DNA from: Pyrus communis
Lineage: Eukaryota > Streptophyta > Magnoliopsida > Rosales > Rosaceae
Reading direction: 5' to 3'
Assembly: GCF_963583255.1 (NCBI RefSeq)
Contig: NC_084815.1
Span: 7,053,724-7,117,723 of the forward strand
DNA: 64,000 nt
A model generated the notes under the pieces. The model made no database searches, had not been told where the DNA came from, and saw only the letters and a program-made list of their open reading frames with translations. Positions 21,736 to 33,930 of the stretch are shown piece by piece. Position 1 is the stretch's first letter; each line of letters opens with the position of its first letter. Both the position numbers and the translations under genes were made by a program.

Positions 21736-24700
21736 TCAGGGACTCAAGACAACTTCACTATGGACATTGCCATCCTCCATTCTTATCCAAGATTTAACAG
21801 AGAAAGGCTTTTGAGTGATTTCCACAATTCTAGCTCCTCTATCCCAGTTTCCATAACCGCCATAACCGGTATGCCTAGCAAAACATAGCCACAATTCTTT
21901 ATGGGGACAGCACCAGTCTAAGCCATGGTTGTGTCCTACAAATATTGCCTGCCGCAAACCCAAGGAAAATTGGTTACCACAGAGGCTCATGAGTTTCACA
22001 ATGTGTTACTGTATAGCTCAATCTAAAATCATCATACTATCGTATAAGTTGCAGCATCTTAGGACAATATCAATTTCCGTCTACCACAACACAAAAAGCG
22101 ATATTGAAAGTAAACCGATAGCGTTTTGACAAACACCATGGCCTCTCACATTATTAAAAGCCTAATGAACTCTGGCACACGAAACAAACTAATCCAAGTA
22201 ATTAATTAAGGTTTTTGATCATTGCCTAACGGGACTTACAAGTTCCCCCCAGATGCCTACAACCTTAAATTAATGTAGTTTTATTCACACTGGAACAACA
22301 AACAACGGTAACTCAACTAATATATGAGTTTCATTAACTCAATGATTACCAAGAATTAAAAAACAGTAACCAACAAGGGTTTGAAGGGAAAACCAAAAAC
22401 CTAAACATCAACACCCCAGGCAAAGTTGTTAGCTACTAGTTTTTACAATATCAACGAGTGATTCAGGTGTTTTCTTTGTGCCTATCATTGTACAAATGGG
22501 GCATGGAATTACCTGGAATAGCTTAACAAACTAGAACGAACGGATGCTTGCTCCCACTTAAAGAAAAAGAAGGAACGAACTAGACTCTCTAATTCAACCT
22601 TTTATTGGCAAAAAAGCAAGAAAGGATCAACATAAACATGGACTTCCGATCAATTCTGACAAGCATAGCAAAACCCAACATAACCTTAGTAATAAACTAC
22701 AAATGTGGGGTAACCGATTGTGCAACCATCCCATGTGAACAAGAACACAAACACACACAGATATTTGCAAGGAAGATAGGAAACCCATGCCTAATAGGTT
22801 ATTAGCACTTGACCAACTCATTTTGATCCAACAAGATATTTGCGAAGAATCTTACATGGCGACATACCAATTGATAAACTAAAACCGTGAGGATAGTGAA
22901 AGCATGGCTTCATGAAAATGGAAACGTTTTGTAAGAGTCATGCATAACTACCTTGTTTGACATAATAACTAGTTTAAACGTTGCCCAGATAACAAATAAA
23001 AGCTAGAGATTCACTACAACAAAATGTCTTTTAGCAAGAAAAATTAGAAATTTATTTCCCTTAGTGACTGATTTCAGCCAAAAAATTATGTAGTTCTTGC
23101 AAAAAATGAGGCAGGTTTGTTCCCCTAAACTGGCGAAAGAAATTTATTTTCTCGCTAGACTGAGGTGTAGCGAGAAGAATGTATTTGCTTTTTAAAAAGT
23201 TCCTTTCCCTCCCTAAATTTATTCAGTCCCACCCACATTAACTTTTACTCCCTAAAATATTTCTAACAAGGAAACAACTTCTCGTTGTACCTCTCCCCCT
23301 ACCAAAACAAACTCGCCTCTCTTCATCCTTTAATTTTTGTAAAATGCTTGGTTTTTGTATTTCATAAGGAAGCTTTGCCTCCCATCCCAAATTACCTGTG
23401 CATACAGATTTGCAAATCGTGGCTATGTATTCTTCGAAATAGGAGAATTTGAGAAGCATGTCAAGCTAGTAAGCTACCCTTTACATATATGGCTTGCCAA
23501 TGTTTGATGACGGTCATAATCTTGAAATCTCTTGGCAAGGTGTTAATTAGATCATTCCATGTCGTTCATGTACCACGATTTTGTTTCCTCCAACATTAAC
23601 TGTACGACTTTTTAGTTTTCTCCAATATCTTACTCGGTCACCAAAAAAATAAAAAAAATTAAAAATCCATTGTTAATTATTATTGTGAGAAAAGCTTAAA
23701 TGACACAAAGCATTCATTTCCTACTTTATAAAATAGTTGTGATTTTAGGCAGGTCATTTTCATGAAAAAAGCGTGTGAGAAAATCTTTTGAAAAAATACG
23801 GATAAAAATGATCATCCACGAAAAGTGAGGCCTGGGTTCTCAGAAACAAAAAGGTTTTAGCAGCTTTTAATTAAATGGGCCGAGGCCCATTTTATTTGTT
23901 TTGCAAATTGTTTGCAGAAAATAGACTAGGAAACTCCTGCTTGCATTGAGAGCAAACAAACCATTCAGCTCAAACATTTTCTTAAACACTGATTCTTCAC
24001 CATGTAAGATGAAAAATACAACAAATTTGCTTTAGGATTGGCTTGCTTGCCCTACAAACAAAACCATATTGGTACACAGGGTTCCGCCCGACTCGGCAAT
24101 TTACACAGGTCTTGTATACAATAGGGGCATAATTCATAGCTGAGATCACAGCACTTTCCAAGTCTCCAGGGTATAAACCAAATGTAAGGGGCAAGTTAAA
24201 GCAGGATGTAGAAAGAATCAACTGACAGACTGAAACCTAGTTGATCCATCGAACAGTTTCGAGATGACAGAGAGTGAACAACTATTTTGTTGATGACAGG
24301 GAAAAATAATAGAACATGCATTTCCTGAAGTAAAATTGTCCTAGAACTTAGAGGGTGTGCATTTCCTGACTTTTACTCTTTGCAGTTTCTCTATACAGGA
24401 CCACTTACTCTCTTACTCAACAACTCACCTAATACAGTTTTGAATTTTCTCATGATAGGAAAATTCATCGGTTGTGGTTGACACAAACAGATGTTACAAT
24501 GATAATTGATATGTTATGTTTTGGACAAGAATCACAGGGAAATGATTTGTTTTACAATTCATGTAGTAAGTGACAAAAATCAACACAAGTCACCAGAACA
24601 AACCAATATCAATTTCCATAGAACGCAAAAAGCGATATTGAGAGTAAACCATAATGACTTGACAAACACCATGGCAGCTCAAATTATTAAGAGTCTAAAG

Positions 24701-27700
24701 AATTCGTAGAATTAGTAAAGAGTAAAACCAATACAAGTATTTAGCCCAAAGATTCTTAAAAGCTGAAACTACATTAGCTTTGTTCACATAGGAACAACAA
24801 AAAACGTCAACATAACACCCTCCGGAAATAGTGGCTAGATAGCTACTGTTTTTCACAATTCTATGAGCGATTAGGGTGTTTTCTCTGTTCCTATCCTACC
24901 AATGCAAAAACCGGGCATGGGATTACCTGGAATAGCCTAACTGTTGGTATTTGACAGTTTACTAACTCAATACCAAAATATGTGGGTGATAAGTTTACAA
25001 ACTCTATCACACCTCTTTCACTTTGCACTCTCAAATAAAATTGGACAAAGAAAGAAATAGAGAAAGGAGGGAAGCAACAAGCTTTGGAAAAACACTTGGA
25101 CTTTGATATATGAAAAAGGTTTACAAACTATTGGAATAAGAAAGCTTACAAGCTTCTTCACAATTGGAAGTGGGATTTGGATGGGATGGTTTACAATGTT
25201 TGAGAACTTGGGTATTTATAGCAAACCAAATGATTAAACTAAGATTATTTATTACCACACAAAACACATTAAATGCACCTAATAATTTTATTCAACCATA
25301 CCTAACATTGCCTAACTTTCCATGCCTAACTTTGACATTGATTTTCAACAATAGCTAGTAACAACCTTTTTTTTATTTGAATTTCCAACACACCTCCTCA
25401 AATCAAAACGCCTTCATTCCTAGCATTTCACGCAGTAGCCGGAATGTTTCAATTGGCAATGGCTTTGTGAAGATGTCTGCCACTTGTTCCTTGGTGTGAC
25501 AGTAGACAAGTTCAATTGTCTTTTGCTTCACATGGTCCCTTAGAAAATGGAACCTGGTATCAATGTGCTTGCTCCTTCCATGTTGAACAGGATTCTTTGC
25601 AAGTTTGATTGCAGACACGTTATCTACGTGAATCACAGTCGATTCCACTTGTGGATGACACACTGACTTCAACAGATTTCTTAACCAAATTGCCTCACAC
25701 ACGGTTGAAGCTACAGCAACATACTCGGCTTCACATGATGACAAAGCAACAATTGATTGCTTCTTTGAAGTCCATGAGAAAGCTGTTGATCCTAGAAAAA
25801 ACACATAGCCAGTTGTGCTTTTCCTTTCATCTTGGTCACCTCCCCAATCACTATCTGAATAACCAAATAATTTTGCATCTTCACCAAAATTATAAAATAG
25901 ACCATAGTTTAGAGTACCTCTTATGTACCTCAAAATTCTCTTGGCGGCCAGCCAATGAGACTCCCTTGGTGTTTCCATGTATCGACTCACGAGTCCAGCA
26001 CCATAAACTATATCAGGTCTTGTGATTGTAAGGTACCTTAGGCTTCCAACGAGGCTTTTGTACACTGTTGAGTTTACAAACTCACCCTCTCCTCCTTTGG
26101 ACAGCTTCAATCCAGTTGCGACTGGGGTATTGACAGTGTTGCACTTGTCCATATTGAACTTCTTCAATATGTCTCTCATGTACCTTTGTTGAGAGATGTA
26201 GATACCATCACTTTCTTGCTTCACTTCTATGCCAAGAAAGTATGACATTAATCCATTGTCAGTCATCTCAAATTCACTGAACATGGATTGCTTGAACTCA
26301 TGGAACATTGCCTCATTGTTTCCTGTAAACAATAAATCATCTACATAGAGACAAATAATTAAGAACTCCCCTTTTTCACCATTCTTCATGTAAACTGAAT
26401 GCTCGTATAGACATTTCTGAAATCCATTTTGGTGAAGGTAGTTGTCGATCCTTGAGTTCCAAGCTCGTGGTGCTTGCTTGAGGCCGTACAAAGCCTTCTT
26501 CAAACGATACACCTTATCTTCTTCTCCTTGTACTTGGAAGCCTTCCGGTTGTTCCACGTACACTTCTTCCTCAAGTACTCCATTAAGGAAGGCTGACTTG
26601 ACATCTAGTTGATAAATTTTCCATTTATGATGTGCGGCAAGAGAGATTAGCAATCTTACCGTCAAGTCTCGCAACTGGAGCATAGACTTCATCATAGTCC
26701 ACTCCATACTTCTGTTTGTAGCCCTTTGCTACAAGCCTTGATTTGTATTGATCCACACTCCCATCTGCAGTGCGTTTGATCTTGTAAACCCACTTGACAC
26801 CAATAGCCTTCTGATTTGGTGGGAGCTTTGTCAGCTCCCAAGTGTCATTCTTCTCGATGGCATGGATCTCTTCTTCCATGGCTTTCTTCCAACAATCTTC
26901 TTCCACAGCTTCATTGAATGAGAAAGGCTCGTGGTCTGCATACAAGCAGAAAAGATTGGTTTCTTCTTCTTTTTCTTGTCCATAAATCTCTGTGAGACTC
27001 CTTAACCTCACTGGAGTTGAGGAGCTGCTTTCCTCACTAGATGTAAGACCACTCCTTGCAATTCTGTGCACTGGAGTTGTTGTGATTGTTTGAGCAGGCT
27101 GTTGCTCAATCGGTGGTACAACTTCTGGTTCTTCAAAATCAGTGGAGACGATCTTCTCTTTACTGACTTCTTTGTTGTTCCACGTCCATGTCTCTTCCTC
27201 ACTGAAGATGACATCTCTACTAACCACTAGTTTGCCAGTTAGTGGGTTGTAGAGCTTGTATGCCTTGGACTCTTCACTATAGCCCACAAACACACACTTC
27301 TCATCTCTATCATCAAGTTTCCTCCTCTTGGCTTCTGGAACTTGAGCATATGCAACACACCCAAAAATTCTTAGGTGTGTAACATTCGGCTTGTATCCAC
27401 TCCAAGCCTCTTGTGGTGTCATCCTCTTGACACTCTTTGTTGGACATCGATTCAACAAATAAATCGAACAAGCTACAGCTTCTGCCCATAACTCTTTTGG
27501 CAAATTCTTCTCCTTAAGCATGGACCTTGTCATGTCAAGGATGGTTCGATTCTTTCTTTCGGCTATCCCATTTTGCTGTGGGGTATAGGCAGCAGTAAGT
27601 TGATGCCTAATTCCTTGCTCTTTGCAGTATGCTTGGAAAGCATTGGAGGTGTACTCTCCACCTCTATCTGATCTCACAGCCACAAGCTTGTGGTTACTTT

Positions 27701-30700
27701 CTGCCTCTGTGAGTGCCTTGAACTCCTTGAAAATTTTTAGGGCAGCTGACTTCTCCTTGAGAAAATAGACCCAAGTCTTTCTACTGAAATCATCAATGAA
27801 GGTAATAAAATACCTATTACCTCCATAAGACATGGGATCCAATGGACCACATATATCTGTGTGCACCAACTGCAGTGGTGCCTTTGCTCTCCATGTATCA
27901 CCAACAGGGAACGATAGTCGTGCTTGCTTGCCAAGCACACAACCTTCACATACTTGGCGTGTGGCTTCAATCTGGGGTAGACCACGAACCATTCCTCCAT
28001 TTGACAGCAACTTTAGGCCATTGAAATTAAGATGGCCAAATCGAAGATGCCATTTCCATGACTCATCTTCCATTACACCGATGTTGCAGCTTCCAATCTT
28101 TGTGTTCAAATTCAACGGAAACATCCGGTTCTTTGACATTCGAACACGTGCAATAAGCTTTCTCCTTGAATTCCTGAGAGTGAGAAGCATGTTCTCCATA
28201 TGTATAATGTACCCTTTCTGGAGCAGTTGACCAATGCTCAGAATGTTGCTCTTCATACCTGGTATGTAGTAGGTATCGGAGATGTATTCTTCTCTTCCAT
28301 CCTTCTGGATGATCTTGATCTTCCCTTTGCCTTCAACTGGCAACTTTGAGGAGTCACCAAGACTTACAGATCCATAGGCCCCTTCTTTGAGTTCGGCAAA
28401 AAACTCATTCTTTCCACACATGTGATTGCTTGCACCAGAGTCCAAATACCAAACATCTTGTTGGCTACTGGAATCATGGTGTGCTAATAAGACTGTAAGT
28501 TCTTCATCAGTATTTCCACTTGATTCTGCCATGTTGACATGCTCACCATTTTTATGTGAACATTCATTGGCATAATGTCCATATTGCTTACAGTTGTGAC
28601 ACTGGATATGCGCCTTTCCTCGAGTAGATCTCCACTCCTGGGACTGACCTTGATTTTGTGCATAGCCTCGACCTCTTCCTCGGGCTCGTCCTCGGCTACG
28701 GTTGGATGAGCTCCCACGACGTGAGTTCCACTGCCCACGACCTTTATTTGGTTTGTCAATATTCAACTTTGACTCCAAAGCTTGCTCTAGCGTTGTGGGG
28801 CTTGCATTCTTCTGAATGCGTTGCTCGTGAACTAGGAGGGATCCTAGTAGCTCTTCTGCGCTCATCACCTCCAAATCCTTGGATTCCTCAATGGCAGTCA
28901 CCACATGCTCAAACTTAGATGTGAGTGACCGGAGTATCTTCTCCACAACTCGTACTTCATCGAGTCTCTCGCCATTTCTCCTCATCTGATTTACTATCAC
29001 AATGAGCCTTGAGTGATAGTCGGAGATGCTCTCCCCTTCATTCATATGAGCAGTTTCAAAATCTGCTCGAAGTGATTGTAACCTCACTTTCTTGACTCGA
29101 TCTACTCCTTTGTAGATTGTACTGAGTGTATCCCATACTTGCTTGCTCGTTTTTGCTTCTGCAACCTTCTCGAACGTTGAATCTTCCAAACCCTGGTATA
29201 GAAGATACAGCGCCTTTTGGTCCTTCTTTCGTAAGTCCTTGAGAGTGTTCCTTTGATCCGCAGTATATACGGCTTCTTGCTCGGCAGTGGGTACAACATA
29301 CCCACTACTGACAACTTCCCATAGCTCCTGTGATCCAAACAATGCTTTGAATTGGATGCACCATCTTTCATAATTTTCTTTCTTCAATGTGGGAACTTGG
29401 AGTTGCACTAAGTTGGACGCCATAACTGCTGCACCTGCCAGAATGGTATTCTGGCTCTGATACCAATTGTTGGTATTTGACAGTTTACTAACTCAATACC
29501 AAAATATGTGGGTGATAAGTTTACAAACTCTATCACACCTCTTTCACTTTGCACTCTCAAATAAAATTGGACAAAGAAAGAAATAGAGAAAGGAGGGAAG
29601 CAACAAGCTTTGGCAAAACACTTGGACTTTGATATATGAAAAAGGTTTACAAACTATTGGAATAAGAAAGCTTACAAGCTTCTTCACAATTGGAAGTGGG
29701 ATTTGGATGGGATGGTTTACAATGTTTGAGAACTTGGGTATTTATAGCAAACCAAATGATTAAACTAAGATTATTTATTACCACACAAAACACATTAAAT
29801 GCACCTAATAATTTTATTCAACCCTACCTAACATTGCCTAACTTTCCATGCCTAACTTTGACATTGATTTTCAACAATAGCTAGTAGCAACCTTTTTTTG
29901 ATTTGAATTTCCAACACTAACAAACTAAAATAAACAGATGCTATGTACTTCAAATCCTCCTTAAAGAAGGAATGGACTAGAGTCTTTAGGCCTTAAAAAC
30001 TCTGAAAATCATCTCCGCAACAATTAGTTAAGGCAGATTACACGGTTATATTTTTTCAAACTGTCGCGGATACAGTTGAATTTCTTTAGTAGTCCCTTGA
30101 CTAGTCCATTGGGGATGTAGAGACATTTCATTCAAACTGCTCACTATTGGCGGTCAGCTAGGACATTTCATTCAACTGTTAAACATTTAAGTCAACTATT
30201 CCACTGGCCAGAGTGACTGAACCTCAAAAGCTCTTGGTCGGGTTGATCATAGCAGGCCTACAGAAGGTTGGATCTTTTTTGGCCTTTTCTCTTCCAGGGT
30301 TCCACCTATGCCGCTATTTGAGTCCTAGAATTGACCTATACGAAAAATATGGGTAAAGTCCTGCACTCACTAGACATAACCTCTGCCTTGATGATGACCT
30401 CCTTCTGCTGATGCAAGTCTTATTGCATATGACTTGATCTTCTTCATGTCTCGTGGTTTCTCGAGGCCTTCAAGTCTTCACTTTGATTCCAGTCTATGCT
30501 AAGTTCTGGTTCATGGAATTAGAATTTCCACGTTCATAGACTAGAAGTGACAAATTTTCATAATTGGGTACATCCACAAAAATTCACCATTTTTTAATAT
30601 TTTCATGAAATTTTTCCATAATTTCCAAGAAAACGGTTTTATAATCAGAGCAGGTGTTGTACAATGTTAAAGTTGGAACGTCGAACCTAAAACTAATTGA

Positions 30701-33564
30701 CCTTGGTGGGAGAGGGACAAAGTTTCCTATAATTTGATGCAAGGCTTAAAATAACCGACATGAGATTTTTACTATTCCTAGCACGTCGCATCACCTAAAG
30801 CCAGACTAAACCAAACACGTGGATAATTGGGTGACATGGACAATTTGTGGCTAAATTGGGCCTTGCAATTTGTTACATTGTCAAAGTTGGAGCAGCCAAA
30901 ACCAATTGGTGACCGGTAGACTGGAGACGCTTATTGTACTTCAAGGAAACATTCCTCACACCCACCCCACTGATGCACTTCAAAAGAAAAACAAAAGCAT
31001 ATAGAGCTTAACAAATTCGTACAAACTTCAGATGTTAAAGTCTAACGCTCTCGAAATCATATACAAGTTAATCCATTCTAAGCATATCTAGCTTATGATA
31101 CAGTTAAATTGTGTTTGTCCCTGTATTTTATTAACCTAAATTTATAGATAAATGTAAAGAGGGTGTCTGTATGCGTGTATTAGTTCATTACGTGTGCGTT
31201 TGTCTGTCACTACAAGGACATTGTACCCTTTTTCAAATTTTCACAGGTGTCTCCCACCTGGATTCATGCATGTAGGGTAAGCATGCTCATCTATGACCAA
31301 ACCTACGTATGAAAAATTTTTATGGGAGGCACAAGATTTGATCTCACCTTGGCAGATTTCCTTTTGGCCAAAAGTTTCATCATACCCATTTCAGCTTCTT
31401 GAGGTGCTACTTGCTCTTCGTTAAGTGAACCCACGCAAGGCTTGTGTATGCCTAACTTTGGAGCAACTTTCTCATATGCACGACTTGGTATATGCCAGAA
31501 GATTATCTCTGGGACACTGCAAAATTTGATTGACAAGAAATAAAAGAGTGAAAATAAAAAGAAGATTTAGTACTGTGAATCAATTTTGTATTCTTCTGAG
31601 AAAAGAGCAGTAAACGTATACTTGTTAATAAGATGAAAGATGTACAATGGTATCAGGTAATACTTCCATACTTTTCTACCTTGAATCAGGGTTAATCTCT
31701 AGAGCTTTCAGCCGGAACCATTCTGCTTGGGCGCTGGATATAACTTCTGGGTAGGAACCACCACCAGAATCTAGGAAGTACAAAAATGCCACAGCTGACT
31801 TGGGATCTTCTGATGACAAAACTTGGAGGACATAGTTGGATACACTAGGCCAAAGCCCCTTCGGGCCATATCTAGAATGTGATAGCATATTAAGCTCAAT
31901 CTCATTTTTCATTAGCTCCAAACGTTGAGTTCCCTGGAAGCTACAGTCTTCTTTCCCTACAGATCAGATGGCGTTGTAAGAGATCTCTTACTGATTATTC
32001 TAGAACAAGTATAAAAAATAACAATTATTCTTAGTGATTATTCTCCTAAAAGTATAACTTACCTAAATCAATTGTGAGAAGAGAATCAAACTTTATGATG
32101 GCATTGACATATTTTGTTTGCATCGATCAAACTCAATGTTTCAAAGAAATATGATTACAATTGAAGGCAATACAATGCAAAGGGATTGAATAAATGGAAC
32201 AGTAGTTGATGCTCCTAAAGTAACAGGTATCAGAAACTGTCAAGAGTCTCCTGTTTTTCGGTTCATCAAACACAGATTTGAATGCTTTCATTCAAATGTA
32301 TAACAACATTACTTTTGCAGCCTAGAACGAACAAAGTAAGAAAAATAAAAGTTGACACTTTAATGTGAATGGCAATGTTCGTGGAAAAAAAGTTGATGTG
32401 GGTGACTTTCTTTTATATGTTTATGTTTCGATTCCAGATTTTGAAATAAGCCTACAGAAAGAGGTCGTCAATGCTAAAAGTGGAGAAATTAGTCAGTATT
32501 AAGAAGTACTAAGCAAAAGCAAACAAGTTGATCAAAATTGTGAACACATATTAGATCAAACTTCTAATTCACCTGAGCATGATGAATTGGCTACAGGACA
32601 ATGAATTTTAGGAATTCCAGGAGCCGAAAACCACTCAATCGGCCACTCAAATGCTGCATCATCATGGTTCCCAAACACACTGGCCCAAGGAATACCCCTG
32701 GCTCTTGTTGGAGAAATTGCCTGATCCCAATACAAGCTTGCATTTCTAATTAATATATTATTAGCTGTGATGACATCTCCGAGATAGATAACAAATTCTG
32801 CAATGTACGTGCCATTCATTAGATATATGATTGCTATATGAACATTGGTGAAATGATGGAAGCATGGTTTACTTACTGCAACAGAACCAAAGGGAAAACT
32901 TAGAAAATTTATTGAACAAAATATATCACATTGTAAAGAAGCCTAAACAAAAGATCGTCACACTGACAGGAAGTACTTTTTTTCGTGTGTTGGCTTTCTT
33001 CGAAAGCTATGAATCGTCCTTACTTGATTTCCCTTAAGTGATTTCCGCACGCTTATTTTCTTGCTCTACCGCACACCTTTTTTACTATCGTTTGGGTTGA
33101 ATAAAATGAACCGAGAATCAAGGGAGCTAAGCCTTAATGGGCTGCGATTCAAATTCGCCTTTGACGAGAATCCAACCTAACAACTCTCACTTACAAATGA
33201 AGAGAATACCAGTACTAAGTGGCTAGACAACATGGAAGTTAAATGCATACACTAAAACATGAGAAACGGCTAATGAGAATTGAGATAACTTGTTTTGGTC
33301 ACCTGGGGTTTCATGATCGAGTATAGAGGACATGACTCTAGTAGAATTGACATCCTGGAGAGGGCCCCAGTCGGTGGACTCGGCCTCTCCAAAATGCAGG
33401 TCGGCGAACAGAGCGATCTTGAACGGTGCACCTGCTGCGCCCGGCCGTAGATCGTAACCTTCTGCCTTGGTGGGTAGAGCGACGACGACGGAGATGATCA
33501 GAGAGTAGATGATGATGATGTATAGACATGATGTGAAGAACAAGAATTGCCCCGTCTCTGTCAT
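21736..33564 (-). CDS. PAP16-like: Purple acid phosphatase 16-like metallophosphoesterase
   Basis: Calcineurin-like metallophosphoesterase of the plant PAP16/PAP28/PAP29 group (Arabidopsis members carry the name 'probable inactive PAP'). Minus-strand exons are 33,564-33,303, 32,797-32,573, 31,956-31,680, 31,516-31,348 and 21,948-21,736. All junctions are GT-AG and keep frame, giving 381 aa. An N-terminal hydrophobic segment (about residues 8-30) suggests a signal peptide or anchor. Metal-binding motifs in order: DLH (Asp55, His57), GD (Asp95), GNHD (Asn131, His132), His263 in WHIPS, and GHNHG in exon 5 (about 316-320). The last intron is ~9.4 kb and contains a complete copia element in the same orientation. 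Only exon 5 supplies the GHxH ligands, so failure to splice that intron would remove them. Exact splice sites are my reading. Confidence 0.85.
22050..22600. repeat. Duplicated PAP-intron segment, copy A
   Basis: Shares TTTGACAAACACCATGG, GATATTGA.AGTAAACC, GGTGTTTTCT and ATTACCTGGAATAGC-type blocks in the same order with 24,595-24,941 plus 29,922-29,995. Copy B is interrupted by the copia element, so the duplication came first. Confidence 0.6.
23012..23200. mobile_element. Possible CACTA-type terminus in PAP intron
   Basis: CACTACAACAAAATG followed by CGCTAGACTG..GTAGCGAG, an inverted pair. CACTACAACAAAA is a common plant CACTA terminus. No opposite terminus or target duplication was located, so the extent is uncertain. 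Confidence 0.35.
24595..24941. repeat. Duplicated PAP-intron segment, copy B (left part)
   Basis: Diverged copy of 22,050-22,520. It ends at CTAAC, the target site of the copia element, and resumes at 29,922 (CTAAAATAAACAGATGC). Confidence 0.6.
24942..25390 (-). repeat. 3' LTR of the copia element
   Basis: 449 bp. Differs from the 5' LTR at about four sites (for example GGAAAAACAC/GGCAAAACAC and CAACCATACC/CAACCCTACC). Confidence 0.93.
25403..26660 (-). CDS. Copia RT-RNase H (3' part of polyprotein, other frame)
   Basis: Continues reverse transcriptase after an apparent 2-bp deletion near 26,659-26,662. RT signature LYVDDLLF is intact. RNase H follows ([46 protein letters not shown]). The open frame ends just before the 3' LTR. 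Apart from the single frame break all catalytic motifs appear normal, so decay is slight. Confidence 0.9.
26625..29423 (-). CDS. Copia GAG-protease-integrase-RT (5' part of polyprotein)
   Basis: 932 codons from ATG ([21 protein letters not shown]). GAG region with the zinc knuckle [14 protein letters not shown] (CX2CX4HX4C). Aspartic protease motif DSGASNHM. Integrase HHCC region (HLRFGHL..CEGC) and core containing HTDICGPL, ending in the start of reverse transcriptase ([20 protein letters not shown]). After that point the frame changes, and the last ~10 residues are not element protein. The start lies about 45 bp after the 5' LTR. Confidence 0.9.
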   Translation of the reverse strand: MASNLVQLQVPTLKKENYERWCIQFKALFGSQELWEVVSSGYVVPTAEQEAVYTADQRNTLKDLRKKDQKALYLLYQGLEDSTFEKVAEAKTSKQVWDTLSTIYKGVDRVKKVRLQSLRADFETAHMNEGESISDYHSRLIVIVNQMRRNGERLDEVRVVEKILRSLTSKFEHVVTAIEESKDLEVMSAEELLGSLLVHEQRIQKNASPTTLEQALESKLNIDKPNKGRGQWNSRRGSSSNRSRGRARGRGRGYAQNQGQSQEWRSTRGKAHIQCHNCKQYGHYANECSHKNGEHVNMAESSGNTDEELTVLLAHHDSSSQQDVWYLDSGASNHMCGKNEFFAELKEGAYGSVSLGDSSKLPVEGKGKIKIIQKDGREEYISDTYYIPGMKSNILSIGQLLQKGYIIHMENMLLTLRNSRRKLIARVRMSKNRMFPLNLNTKIGSCNIGVMEDESWKWHLRFGHLNFNGLKLLSNGGMVRGLPQIEATRQVCEGCVLGKQARLSFPVGDTWRAKAPLQLVHTDICGPLDPMSYGGNRYFITFIDDFSRKTWVYFLKEKSAALKIFKEFKALTEAESNHKLVAVRSDRGGEYTSNAFQAYCKEQGIRHQLTAAYTPQQNGIAERKNRTILDMTRSMLKEKNLPKELWAEAVACSIYLLNRCPTKSVKRMTPQEAWSGYKPNVTHLRIFGCVAYAQVPEAKRRKLDDRDEKCVFVGYSEESKAYKLYNPLTGKLVVSRDVIFSEEETWTWNNKEVSKEKIVSTDFEEPEVVPPIEQQPAQTITTTPVHRIARSGLTSSEESSSSTPVRLRSLTEIYGQEKEEETNLFCLYADHEPFSFNEAVEEDCWKKAMEEEIHAIEKNDTWELTKLPPNQKAIGVKWVYKIKRTADGSVDQYKSRLVAKGYKQKYGVDYDEVYAPVARLDGKIANLSCRTS
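29468..29916 (-). repeat. 5' LTR of the copia element
   Basis: 449 bp, TGTTGGTATTTGACAG to its mirror end CCAACA on the plus strand. Upstream LTR in element orientation. Confidence 0.93.
29922..31300. other. PAP intron sequence right of the copia element
   Basis: Positions 29,922-29,995 finish the duplicated intron segment. Nothing further recognised before exon 4. Confidence 0.4.
33120..33222 (-). mobile_element. Partial SINE in PAP intron 1
   Basis: Shares GATTCAAATTCGCCTTTG, GAATC.AACCTAA and CTCTCACTTACAA.TGAAGAG with the SINEs in the GH17 units. The 3' tail is missing. Confidence 0.5.
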
Positions 33565-33723
33565 GACGCAGTAAAGCAGGGCTGCAGGCGCGCTGTCGTG
33601 CTGTCGTGTTTAATGTTAACGACGGCATATTCCTTATGAGACGAGGACGATGCCTATGGCCTTTTTGGTGAGAAAGAGGCGGCATATTCCTTTTCGGTGG
33701 GAAAGGTTACTTGCTGTAACGCT

Positions 33724-33882
33724 TTAGTAGTATTTTTCTTCACTTGTGAGTGAGATGTCATATATTCAATTATCGCTACAGACGAGTTTGAACCATATTA
33801 TTGTTAACCATTATGAGGCTAAGTTCACCCCCTTCCCTTAATGTAAATAATATTGTTTATTCAAAAAATAAATAAATCACTT
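33724..33882 (+). mobile_element. tRNA-derived SINE upstream of PAP gene
   Basis: Plus-strand copy: AGTATTTTTCTTCACTTGTGA at the head, GAGTTTGAACCATATTATTG, then AATAATATTGTTTATTC and an A-rich tail. It lies about 160 bp upstream of the PAP16-like ATG, in divergent orientation. Confidence 0.55.
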
Positions 33883-33930
33883 TCCTATAACAAAATAATA
33901 TAGAAAAACCTGTCAATACTAGGATATAGT

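Larger units (their letters stand above)
24942..29916 (-). mobile_element. Ty1/copia LTR retrotransposon, nearly complete
   Basis: A 4,975-bp element flanked by the 5-bp target duplication CTAAC (24,937-24,941 and 29,917-29,921). The two LTRs are 449 bp each, begin TG and end CA, and differ at about four positions by eye. The primer-binding site TGGTATCAGAGCC, complementary to initiator tRNA-Met, is next to the 5' LTR (minus strand, 29,465-29,453). A purine-rich GAGGAGGTG tract lies next to the 3' LTR near 25,391-25,400. Domain order GAG-PR-INT-RT-RH defines Ty1/copia. One 2-bp frameshift interrupts the polyprotein. It sits in the last intron of the PAP16-like gene, in gene orientation. Confidence 0.95.

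Noticed and set aside
24942..25390. Open frame of 64 codons in both copia LTRs
   Set aside because: It lies wholly within the LTR, is not conserved as protein, and has no domain.
27832..28230. Plus-strand open frames opposite the copia polyprotein
   Set aside because: They are shadows of an intact GAG-integrase frame and have no homology of their own.
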